Origin: a virus
Virus record (IMG/VR): IMGVR_UViG_3300030380_001332
Span: 1 to 25,347 of that record
DNA: 25,347 nt
Direction: 5' to 3' (one strand)
Position 1 is the first letter of the stretch. Every line of letters begins with the position of its first letter. This document shows, piece after piece, positions 14,133 to 19,248 of the stretch. The notes beneath the pieces are model-generated. The model saw only the letters and a list, made by a program, of their open reading frames with translations. It searched no databases and was not told the origin of the DNA. Made by a program: the position numbers and the translations under genes.

Positions 14133-14720
14133 ATGTTATCAAATACCAGTAAAATGCCAGGCAAGTCCATAAGCCTTTCAGCGTGGAAGTGTAAAACAGG
14201 CGACAAGCTAGCAAAGATTAAAGGCTCAGTTTGCCATGACTGCTACGCTAGAAAAGGCCGCTACAACATGCCAAACGTGACAGACAAAATGGAAGAGCGG
14301 TTAAAGTTTTTTAATGCTATTGATTTTGTGCCTAGAATGGTCGCTATGTTGAACAAGACAAGGTCGCCTTATTTCCGTTGGTTCGATTCAGGCGACGTGC
14401 AGAACGTCCGCATGGCGTTAAACATTATCGACATAGTTAAGGCAACACCAGAAAAGAAACACTGGATCCCCACAAAAGAACGTAAAATCTGGCTTGAAGC
14501 ATTGAAGCTTGAAGCGTTGCCAGATAATGCTGTCATCAGATACAGCGCAACAATGGTAGACGATACGCCGCCGGAAGATTGGGAACACTCAAGCGCGGTC
14601 GTAAAAAATGCCGCGCCAATTGGTCACGAATGCCCAGCCCCAACACAAGGCGGAAAGTGTGGCGAATGCCGCGCTTGCTGGTCGCGTGATGTCAAAACTG
14701 TTTCATACCACAAACACTAG
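14133..14720 (+). CDS. GP88-family phage protein (cysteine-rich, function unknown)
   Basis: 195 residues from the ATG at 14133; AAAGGG lies 6 nt upstream. The arrangement resembles the phage 'gene product 88' family: SNTSKMPGKSISLSAW near the start, a KIKGSVCHDCYARKGRY core (28-44) with C34 and C37, a central FRWFDSGDVQ (81-90), and a C-terminal cluster HECPAPTQGGKCGECRACW (165-183) with C167, C176, C179 and C182. Six ordered cysteines suggest bound metal or an iron-sulfur cluster. The family's activity is not known to me. The gene stands alone with its own promoter and terminator inside the island. Base composition does not differ clearly from its neighbours. Confidence 0.7.
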   Translation: MLSNTSKMPGKSISLSAWKCKTGDKLAKIKGSVCHDCYARKGRYNMPNVTDKMEERLKFFNAIDFVPRMVAMLNKTRSPYFRWFDSGDVQNVRMALNIIDIVKATPEKKHWIPTKERKIWLEALKLEALPDNAVIRYSATMVDDTPPEDWEHSSAVVKNAAPIGHECPAPTQGGKCGECRACWSRDVKTVSYHKH

Positions 14721-14726
14721 TACACA

Positions 14727-14757
14727 CAGCGCACCCGTCAGGGTGCGCTGATTCTTT
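14727..14757 (+). terminator. Terminator of the GP88-family gene
   Basis: CAGCGCACCC (14727-14736) and GGGTGCGCTG (14741-14750) make a perfect 10-bp stem with a 4-nt loop, followed by ATTCTTTAT. It ends rightward transcription before the convergent VRR-NUC gene. On the minus strand no T tract follows, so it is probably one-directional. Confidence 0.7.
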
Positions 14758-14886
14758 ATGCGCGAATCCTACTACATCATCCGCAGACCGCAGGCCGCAG
14801 ACCACCGGGCGCAGGCCGCAGACCGCAGAGCATCGGGCGCAGATTTAATGTTGCCCTGCCAGATGGACATAGGCCGCAGGTCATCG
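14758..14886. repeat. GCCGCAG repeat module, copy C (diverged, overlaps VRR-NUC 3' end)
   Basis: After an ATGCGCG start like the palindromes of copies A and B come several CCGCAG/GCCGCAGACC units with CGGGCGCAG spacers (14780-14853), ending in GCAGATTTA; a further GGCCGCAGGTC lies at 14872-14882. It again directly follows a terminator. Read on the other strand it encodes the Ala/Arg-rich last residues of the VRR-NUC protein (14772-15209). Confidence 0.6.
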
Positions 14887-15209
14887 GCCCTTGCACCTTG
14901 GATTTCCAAAGCTTTTCCACTCTCAAATAAAAATACATCGGACTCGAAGGACGACGAAGCAAGAAAAAAAGAAACGCCACCGCACCTAGAATGCGATAAA
15001 TGCCAAGCAATTTGGGACGGTTGTAGGGTTATCCCATTTCTTTTTATTATCTTTAATTCAACCCATACTGGTGCGCCATCGATACACATATATACATCGG
15101 GCATTCCCTCTGCCACACGATTCTCAATCCGTTGGCAATGTGTCTTTTTCGGCAGATGTTTCTTCAGTGATTGCCAAAGGTTCTTCTCTGTTTTCGATGA
15201 TTTTGGCAT
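14772..15209 (-). CDS. VRR-NUC domain endonuclease
   Basis: 145 residues. The VRR-NUC fold is a PD-(D/E)XK nuclease found in phages, often near SNF2 helicases, and in eukaryotic FAN1. Seen: a helical start (KNLWQSLKKHLP), RIENRVAEGMPDVYM with the catalytic Asp (D38), WVELK with E51 and K53, and PSQIAWHLSHSRCGG (65-79) ending the core. It likely cuts branched or flapped DNA during replication or packaging. The ATG at 15209 lies 86 nt inside the terS gene in another frame; the N-terminal helix belongs to the family, so the overlap looks real. Residues after about 105 come from repeat copy C and are not part of the conserved domain. Confidence 0.8.
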   Translation of the reverse strand: MPKSSKTEKNLWQSLKKHLPKKTHCQRIENRVAEGMPDVYMCIDGAPVWVELKIIKRNGITLQPSQIAWHLSHSRCGGVSFFLASSSFESDVFLFESGKALEIQGARADDLRPMSIWQGNIKSAPDALRSAACARWSAACGLRMM

Positions 15210-15711
15210 CAGATATTTCTCCCTCGATAAAAGCGTGTGGATAAGATTTCCGCAGTTCTGCCAGACGTGCGACTATATCCTGTTTAGTCATGCTGTCCAA
15301 CTGGTGGACGTGTTGCTGTTCTCGCCTGTCAATAGTCAGGCCACCCAAAGCGGAACGAATTTTTTCAGCATTGATTGCAGCAGAATACTGCCCAGCCTCT
15401 TCCGCTCCTCTGGACAATTCATCCAGACGTTTAAGCTGGTGCATCAGGGTCACGCCATATCTGCGTTCAGCCGCCTGTCTCAATTCTTTTATAAGTTCAA
15501 CAACGTCAGGAAAGTCTCTGCCGTTCAGAAGTTTGGATGCCATAGTGATAGAAGACTTGTCAGAGTAGCCAGCCATTCTTGCACACTCAGCGTTGCTATG
15601 TCTGCCCTCGACGTAATACTTGGCAAAAGTCTTCTGGCGTTCCGTCAATCCTGCTGGCCTACCAACTTTGCCTATAGTGTTTTCTGTGGGTTTTTCTTTT
15701 TTAATTTTCAT
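15124..15711 (-). CDS. terS: Terminase small subunit
   Basis: 195 residues. TerS recognises the packaging site and delivers phage DNA to TerL. Residues about 22-62 form the usual N-terminal helix-turn-helix (LTERQKTFAKYYVEGRHSN, then CARMAGYSDKSSI), after a basic leader. Residues about 70-125 are helical and suit ring oligomerisation. The C-terminal tail (about 150-195) is acidic and disordered, where TerL often binds. The start ATG at 15711 has no strong ribosome binding site. Its leader carries the AAGACACTT repeat cluster. The VRR-NUC gene starts within its 3' end, so the two are probably co-transcribed. Confidence 0.8.
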   Translation of the reverse strand: MKIKKEKPTENTIGKVGRPAGLTERQKTFAKYYVEGRHSNAECARMAGYSDKSSITMASKLLNGRDFPDVVELIKELRQAAERRYGVTLMHQLKRLDELSRGAEEAGQYSAAINAEKIRSALGGLTIDRREQQHVHQLDSMTKQDIVARLAELRKSYPHAFIEGEISDAKIIENREEPLAITEETSAEKDTLPTD

Positions 15712-15734
15712 TTTTCGTCTCGCGTTCCCTTTAT

Positions 15735-15815
15735 AAGTGTCTTAGTGTCTTGTAAGTGTCTTGTCTGTAACCGTTGTTGTGCAAGGGTTAAGACACTTAA
15801 GACACTTAAGACACC
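15735..15815. repeat. Inverted cluster of GTGTCTT/AAGACAC repeats (iteron- or operator-like)
   Basis: GTGTCTT occurs at 15737-15743, 15745-15751 and 15756-15762. Its complement AAGACAC occurs at 15790-15796, 15799-15805 and 15808-15814 with an exact 9-bp period (AAGACACTT units). The two triplets face each other across about 27 bp that include TAACC and GGTTA, so a long imperfect hairpin can also form. To the right lies an A/T-rich tract (15816-15862). It sits in the divergent gap between terS and the early genes. A replication origin or a repressor array would both fit. Confidence 0.75.
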
Positions 15816-15858
15816 ACTTTTCAAAAATTTTTTCAAAAAATTAAAAGGCAGAAAAAAC

Positions 15859-15886
15859 ATTATAGTCAGATGCATTTTGTTGTTGA
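15859..15886 (-). promoter_or_regulatory. Candidate leftward promoter for terS
   Basis: On the minus strand a consensus TATAAT (15864-15859) is preceded, 16 nt away, by TCAACA (15886-15881), a 4 of 6 match to the -35 consensus. RNA would start near 15852 and run through the AAGACACTT cluster into terS. Confidence 0.4.
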
Positions 15887-15910
15887 CTATCCCATGTTAT
15901 CCTATAGGAT
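15883..15910 (+). promoter_or_regulatory. Candidate early rightward promoter with palindromic -10
   Basis: TTGACT (15883-15888), 16 nt, then TAGGAT (15905-15910). The -10 lies inside a perfect 12-bp palindrome, ATCCTATAGGAT (15899-15910), which may be a control site. It would start the long early operon beginning at 15951, whose first gene has a GGAGGA ribosome binding site. Confidence 0.5.
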
Positions 15911-15950
15911 TAGATATGAAGTTATCTCAGTATATCGGAGGACAAGTGAT

Positions 15951-16208
15951 ATGACAACAGAAGCACAGAAAATACAGGACATAGGTTCGTGGATCGAGGA
16001 CGGTGATTTTAAGTTCATCAACGAAGGTTCAATCGTTTTGGTTCAGCCTATGAATGATGATGCGGCTGATTGGTTGGAAGAAGAATCAAGAGCGGCATTC
16101 AATGCTGGTATAGACTGGCAATTTTTTGGACGGTCTTTGGTCATCGAACCAAGGTACATTGATAACATTTTATGCCTTCTGAATGACGAAGGCTGGAGGG
16201 TAAGCTAA
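15951..16208 (+). CDS. Small acidic hypothetical protein, first gene of the early operon
   Basis: 85 residues. The ATG at 15951 follows a strong GGAGGA (15937-15942, 8-nt gap), so earlier in-frame ATGs are not needed. The protein is acidic with a hydrophobic centre (NEGSIVLVQPMNDDAADWLE) and no metal or catalytic motif. It is the first of about fourteen small genes reading rightwards with one- to twelve-base overlaps. Such early leading genes commonly encode host-takeover factors; here that rests only on position. No family is recognised. Confidence 0.7.
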   Translation: MTTEAQKIQDIGSWIEDGDFKFINEGSIVLVQPMNDDAADWLEEESRAAFNAGIDWQFFGRSLVIEPRYIDNILCLLNDEGWRVS

Positions 16209-16654
16209 TGGGTACAAGAGCGATATATTTTTTCGAGGAACGTTTGGCCGATGATTGCTACTACGGTGTCTACAAACATTATGACGGATACCCACAGGGT
16301 GCGGCTGCACACATTGAGAGGGCCAAAGAGTATGCTTGGCCTGTGCCAAGGTGGGAAGCTGATGAATTTGCGGCAGCGTTTGTTGCCGCAAACAAGAACC
16401 CCAAGGGTGGCGAGGTTCGACTGCTTCCAAACTTTGAACACACATCAATTCCTATGATGATGGAAGAAAACACATGCTGCGACTACTACTACATCATCAG
16501 TTGGGATGACTACGACAGGGAAATGTTTGTGACAATTTTTGAAAGTCGCTATGACGAAAAACTAGAAACGCAATACTGGCATGAGACTGCCAGCATGAGG
16601 CACAGTGAAATGCTACGGGCATATCCCGTACCTTATAGTGCGGAGGCAAGCTGA
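16208..16654 (+). CDS. Hypothetical phage protein with GTRA...HYDGYP pattern
   Basis: 148 residues. The start MGTRAIYFFEE, the motif YKHYDGYPQGAAAHIERA (22-39) and the segment PRWEADEFAAAFVAANKN (47-64) form a pattern that I recognise as recurring in hypothetical proteins of many phages and some bacteria; no biochemical role is known to me. Two adjacent cysteines precede a Tyr-rich stretch (CCDYYYII, about 89-96). Mixed alpha/beta, soluble. The ATG overlaps the previous TAA by one base, and the stop overlaps the next ATG, so it is firmly embedded in the early operon. Confidence 0.7.
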   Translation: MGTRAIYFFEERLADDCYYGVYKHYDGYPQGAAAHIERAKEYAWPVPRWEADEFAAAFVAANKNPKGGEVRLLPNFEHTSIPMMMEENTCCDYYYIISWDDYDREMFVTIFESRYDEKLETQYWHETASMRHSEMLRAYPVPYSAEAS

Positions 16655-16812
16655 TGCAGTTACTTTTACCTTTGGATCATGAGCCTTGTCTTAATCATCA
16701 AGCAAAGCTGATGGCAGATGAAATGGTTGCGTCAGGAGATTGCTTGAATTGGGATCATGCCTATGAATGTGCATGGAACGTAATTGAGGACGAAATAAAA
16801 TGGGCAAGTTAA
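16654..16812 (+). CDS. 52-aa hypothetical early protein
   Basis: ATG at 16654 overlaps the previous TGA by one base (TGATG); GGAGG lies at 16642-16646, 7 nt ahead. The 52 residues are acidic and helical (MQLLLPLDHEPCLNHQAKLM at the start), with three cysteines that do not form a CxxC pair. It ends 13 nt inside the next gene. The tight coupling on both sides and the good ribosome binding site support a real gene despite its size. Function unknown. Confidence 0.6.
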   Translation: MQLLLPLDHEPCLNHQAKLMADEMVASGDCLNWDHAYECAWNVIEDEIKWAS

Positions 16813-17105
16813 AACAGTTGATGATTGAAGAAATGGATATGGCGAACGAACATGGTGACCTGATGGGTGATGGCATCATGTTCACTACCCACCCGACTGA
16901 CCATATCAAGTGGGGTGATCTAAAAATGTTTATCGACAGATTGGAAAAGTATTACGAACTGATGGATCGTGAGATTATTGCAATCAAAAGCTATCACAAT
17001 GCTGGCTGGGATTTTATGTCGAACAGCCAAGAGAAGCCGCCAGAGAATGGCATCGAGATTCAGTGGAAGGAAAAAGACACAGAATGGAAAGGAATGTGGA
17101 TATGA
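16800..17105 (+). CDS. Hypothetical early protein, mostly helical
   Basis: 101 residues from the ATG at 16800, which overlaps the preceding gene by 13 nt. It is Met-, Glu- and Lys-rich, helical for residues 1-75, with a Trp-rich acidic end (IQWKEKDTEWKGMWI). No transmembrane segment, no cysteines and no known motif. It is coupled to the next gene by a 4-nt ATGA overlap. I cannot assign a role; the general character (small, acidic, helical) resembles phage proteins that bind host enzymes. Confidence 0.65.
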   Translation: MGKLKQLMIEEMDMANEHGDLMGDGIMFTTHPTDHIKWGDLKMFIDRLEKYYELMDREIIAIKSYHNAGWDFMSNSQEKPPENGIEIQWKEKDTEWKGMWI

Positions 17106-17281
17106 GTGATATAATATCTTTTGACTTTACGCTGGACAATATTCTCAGCGTTAAAGCACCGAAGGACACGGATCCAGATACACTGCACGAGGCAGTGAGG
17201 GACAAGTTAATCACATTAATTCAAGGCAAGCATGAATGCTTCATGTTTGAAGGCACGTTTGAGGAGGACAGCAATGACTGA
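17102..17281 (+). CDS. 59-aa hypothetical early protein
   Basis: Start taken at the ATG at 17102 (ATGA overlap with the previous stop) rather than an in-frame ATG at 17063 inside the upstream gene. The 59 residues begin MSDIISFDFTLDNILSVKAP and end EEDSND. Beta-strand-like start followed by one helix; acidic overall. Its last 22 nt, including the stop, are repeated exactly at the end of the next gene (17378-17399). Function unknown. Confidence 0.6.
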   Translation: MSDIISFDFTLDNILSVKAPKDTDPDTLHEAVRDKLITLIQGKHECFMFEGTFEEDSND

Positions 17282-17399
17282 TGGGTACACCTATAAAGAA
17301 GAAAACTGCGAATGCGGTTTAACTGAAGACGGTGTCTGGAGTGACGAAGTTTTTGACCGCTTTGGATGCACTTGTGATGAGGAGGACAGCAATGACTGA
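17260..17399 (+). repeat. Direct repeat bracketing the 41-aa gene
   Basis: A 22-nt sequence with core GAGGAGGACAGCAATGAC occurs at 17260-17281 and 17378-17399. Each copy holds a strong ribosome binding site, the start of the next gene and the stop of the previous one. Removing one copy plus the gene between would leave a perfect junction. Confidence 0.85.
17274..17399 (+). CDS. 41-aa protein with CxC knuckles between direct repeats
   Basis: ATG at 17274, 8 nt overlap with the previous gene, preceded by GAGGAGG. The protein has a CEC pair at residues 12-14 and a CTC pair at 33-35, followed by an acidic tail EEDSND identical to that of its upstream neighbour. Four cysteines in two CxC pairs could hold one zinc ion. 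The gene is exactly flanked by the 22-nt direct repeats at 17260 and 17378, so it looks like an inserted or duplicated unit. No family is recognised. Confidence 0.55.
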   Translation: MTDGYTYKEENCECGLTEDGVWSDEVFDRFGCTCDEEDSND

Positions 17400-17670
17400 A
17401 GTTGAAAAATCATTTGAGCGCATACAGCGTAGGCGTATGCCGTTGCACATGGTCGCTGAATCATGGGGCGGTGGCTATGACCTACGGGACACAGAACTGT
17501 GCGTGTTTTATTTTGGTGACGGGCAGTTTGTTTTGCGCCCGAAGACAATCAGGACAGGAGACTTGGAGCAAGAATGCACAGCCATTCACATGGGTGGAGG
17601 TTTCGACAAAATATTCGTGGTGTTGGAAGACATCGAAACAATCAACGAATTTTTATTTGGAGTGTACTAA
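17392..17670 (+). CDS. Hypothetical early protein
   Basis: 92 residues; start at the ATG at 17392, with the ribosome binding site GAGGAGG supplied by the second direct-repeat copy. Longer in-frame starts lie within the upstream gene and lack such a site. The protein has a basic helix (FERIQRRRMPLHM) and then beta-rich sequence with two glycine turns (WGGGYD, HMGGGFDKIFVVLE). It may be a small alpha/beta fold. No catalytic or metal motif. The stop TAA overlaps the next ATG by one base. Confidence 0.65.
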   Translation: MTEVEKSFERIQRRRMPLHMVAESWGGGYDLRDTELCVFYFGDGQFVLRPKTIRTGDLEQECTAIHMGGGFDKIFVVLEDIETINEFLFGVY

Positions 17671-18077
17671 TGCCTAGAGTAATTATTTCATGGGAATGGG
17701 AAGATGCCTTCTCAAAGTTCGGGTTCGGTGACGGTGATGGCTGGAACGGAACGCATGAGGTCGAGGGTGAGATTGAAAGCCTTGGCTATGAGGTCGTGAC
17801 GGACACATGGGGCTGTCACAACTACATGATCTTTGACATCAAGAAGGACGGCAAGTCCATCCTGTTTCCAGAAGACAAAGAACATGGACACAATCTGGAT
17901 GACTGGTTGCCAGAGGTAGAACAAAGGATCGGGGATCGAGATGCGTCAGCAAAAGACCCCAGACGCAGGTCGCTTGAACCGTTGGGCTATGAAGAGCCAC
18001 GCCTGTATCTACCAGACGACATTATCAAACATCTGGACAGTGTCTTTACGGACGACTGGGAAGAGCCGTATGACTGA
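17670..18077 (+). CDS. Hypothetical acidic early protein
   Basis: 135 residues from the ATG at 17670 (TAATG overlap). Residues 1-60 look alpha/beta with many Gly/Asp/Trp (WEWEDAFSKFGFGDGDGW), which could be a nucleotide- or Ca-type loop but matches no signature I know. The C-terminal half is charged (about 90-102, SAKDPRRRSLEPL) and acidic at the end (DDWEEPYD). It is coupled to the next gene by an 8-nt overlap. Function unknown. Confidence 0.65.
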   Translation: MPRVIISWEWEDAFSKFGFGDGDGWNGTHEVEGEIESLGYEVVTDTWGCHNYMIFDIKKDGKSILFPEDKEHGHNLDDWLPEVEQRIGDRDASAKDPRRRSLEPLGYEEPRLYLPDDIIKHLDSVFTDDWEEPYD

Positions 18078-18252
18078 TTATCATTGCACAGAGTGTGCCG
18101 CCCAGGCGATAGTAGTAGAGCAGGGGCGGTACTACTGCCCCAAGTGTTGGTTTAAACTGTTTACGAAAGTGTATGATAATGACAAAATTAAAGACCGTGA
18201 GTTCGGGGTCAAAGAAAAATCAAAGGTACTACAGGGTCGGGCTGGTCGTTGA
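18070..18252 (+). CDS. Small zinc-ribbon early protein
   Basis: 60 residues, ATG at 18070. CTEC at residues 6-9 and CPKC at 23-26 surround a short hairpin (AIVVEQGRYY), a textbook four-cysteine zinc ribbon. The tail is Lys/Arg-rich and could touch nucleic acid. It overlaps the previous gene by 8 nt and the next by 80 nt, since the following frame opens inside its tail. A transcription- or translation-related adaptor is possible, but no partner can be named. Confidence 0.65.
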   Translation: MTDYHCTECAAQAIVVEQGRYYCPKCWFKLFTKVYDNDKIKDREFGVKEKSKVLQGRAGR

Positions 18253-18403
18253 GTTCTACAAAGACCAGTTCGTCAAGGCCGTGGACGCAGAAGAAGCCAA
18301 AGAATTAGCAGAGAACAGGTTGCGTAGGCGCACAGGTTTGATGAATAGTCTGGGTTTTTCAATAGGTGATCTTGAGATTATAGACGTGGAAGAAAAACAA
18401 TGA
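18173..18403 (+). CDS. 76-aa hypothetical protein with large overlap
   Basis: Starts at ATG 18173 (or ATG 18179), overlapping the zinc-ribbon gene by 80 nt. The segment RYYRVGLVVEFYKDQFVKAV, then DAEEAKELAENRLRRRTG, reads like a small beta-strand plus helix domain that begins within the overlap, so the early start is probably right. There is no strong ribosome binding site; reinitiation is likely. It couples to the next gene by a 4-nt overlap. Function not recognised. Confidence 0.55.
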   Translation: MIMTKLKTVSSGSKKNQRYYRVGLVVEFYKDQFVKAVDAEEAKELAENRLRRRTGLMNSLGFSIGDLEIIDVEEKQ

Positions 18404-18660
18404 AGAACAAGCAGGATGAAAAGCTAGGCGAAGCAGCCGCAGAAATTGTGAGCGACACCGTTCATACTTTGAATGAACTGGGTATCGATCAGGACTATGC
18501 CGCCTATTTATTACTGTCCGCAGGCATGGGGTTGGCAATCATGGGTAATCGTAAAAGTCCTATTGTTACTACCCAGCTACTAGCATCAGCGATGATGGTT
18601 GCCAATCAACAGATCATGCACATGGAGGATGATGACGATGACAAACCTAAATACCACTGA
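18400..18660 (+). CDS. Helical hypothetical early protein
   Basis: 86 residues, ATG at 18400. Entirely helical, with Ala/Leu/Met-rich stretches (YAAYLLLSAGMGLAIMG at about 34-50, TTQLLASAMMVANQ at about 57-70) that are hydrophobic but not clean transmembrane segments. It ends in an Asp run (EDDDDDKPKYH). A helical bundle protein is likely. Its end overlaps the next gene, whose ribosome binding site (GGAGG, 18624-18628) lies inside it. Confidence 0.65.
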   Translation: MKNKQDEKLGEAAAEIVSDTVHTLNELGIDQDYAAYLLLSAGMGLAIMGNRKSPIVTTQLLASAMMVANQQIMHMEDDDDDKPKYH

Positions 18661-19009
18661 GCCGCAGTTTGCACTGCCTTCAAGTAATTGCCCAAGATGC
18701 TCAAGCAATTTATCGTTGAACAAAGCGACAGGTGATGTAGCTTGCAGTGTATGCGGCCTTGAAATTATTGACAGTTGGATGATATCTGATAGGATATCAG
18801 ACAGTAACGAGGAGTCCGATATGGAAACACATTTGTTACCTGACGAAGCTACTATCGCGGCTAAAGAACCGAGGATGAAGTGGCAAGAAGCGGTGACCAC
18901 CATTGATAAAGTCATAGAAGATTGGCTGGACGCACAGTTTGTTGGTGACGTGGGTGGTGAAGTAGAAACTAACATCCGTGCCGCATGGCATAGAATTTTG
19001 CAGGGCTGA
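18638..19009 (+). CDS. Zinc-ribbon early protein with helical C-terminus
   Basis: 123 residues if started at the ATG at 18638, which is 9 nt after GGAGG; ATGs at 18629 and 18632 are too close to that site. CPRC (about residues 18-21) and CSVC (about 37-40) form a zinc ribbon, followed by an acidic linker and a helical part containing WQEAVTTIDKVIEDWLDAQF. A perfect small inverted repeat, CTGATA-GGA-TATCAG, lies inside the gene at about 18786-18800. TFIIB-like or adaptor ribbons look like this; the function is unknown. Confidence 0.65.
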   Translation: MTNLNTTEPQFALPSSNCPRCSSNLSLNKATGDVACSVCGLEIIDSWMISDRISDSNEESDMETHLLPDEATIAAKEPRMKWQEAVTTIDKVIEDWLDAQFVGDVGGEVETNIRAAWHRILQG

Positions 19010-19011
19010 TT

Positions 19012-19248
19012 ATGACAGATGACAATGTAGTTTATCTACACAGCAAACTTGTCTTTAAAAAAGACCCCGTACCTACAGTCTGTGAAGTGGCAGGGCAGAT
19101 GTTGAAGGACGTGGTTATTTTGGGGGAAGCGGAAGACGGCACTGTAAAGATGATGACAACACAGCCCGATCCCGCTGAATTATTATTCTATCTAGAGTCT
19201 GCCAAGTTCGCCATCATGTCAGGTGGTATGGATGAAGATGAGGATTAG
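19012..19248 (+). CDS. Small acidic hypothetical protein upstream of the helicase
   Basis: 78 residues from the ATG at 19012, 2 nt after the previous stop. It begins MTDDNVVYLHSKLVFKKDP and ends in an acidic run (GGMDEDED). The middle is beta-like (VVILGEAEDGTVKMMTTQPD) and then a helix (AELLFYLESAKFAIM). No motif is recognised. Its TAG directly abuts the helicase ATG, so the two genes are probably translated together; it could be a helicase partner, which is inference. Confidence 0.65.
   Translation: MTDDNVVYLHSKLVFKKDPVPTVCEVAGQMLKDVVILGEAEDGTVKMMTTQPDPAELLFYLESAKFAIMSGGMDEDED

Noticed and set aside
13629-14886. CRISPR array from the GCCGCAG repeats
   Set aside because: Units are 7 nt, tandem or degenerate, without spacers of constant length and without cas genes.
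14758-15954. Long 398-codon open frame on the plus strand across VRR-NUC and terS
   Set aside because: It lies entirely antisense to two genes with clear motifs, has no ribosome binding site, and its product is Phe/Ser/Arg-rich without domain character. It also crosses the repeat cluster and promoters.
18786-18800. CTGATA-GGA-TATCAG inverted repeat as an operator
   Set aside because: It lies inside the coding region of the zinc-ribbon gene with no promoter nearby; a 6-bp stem is likely by chance.
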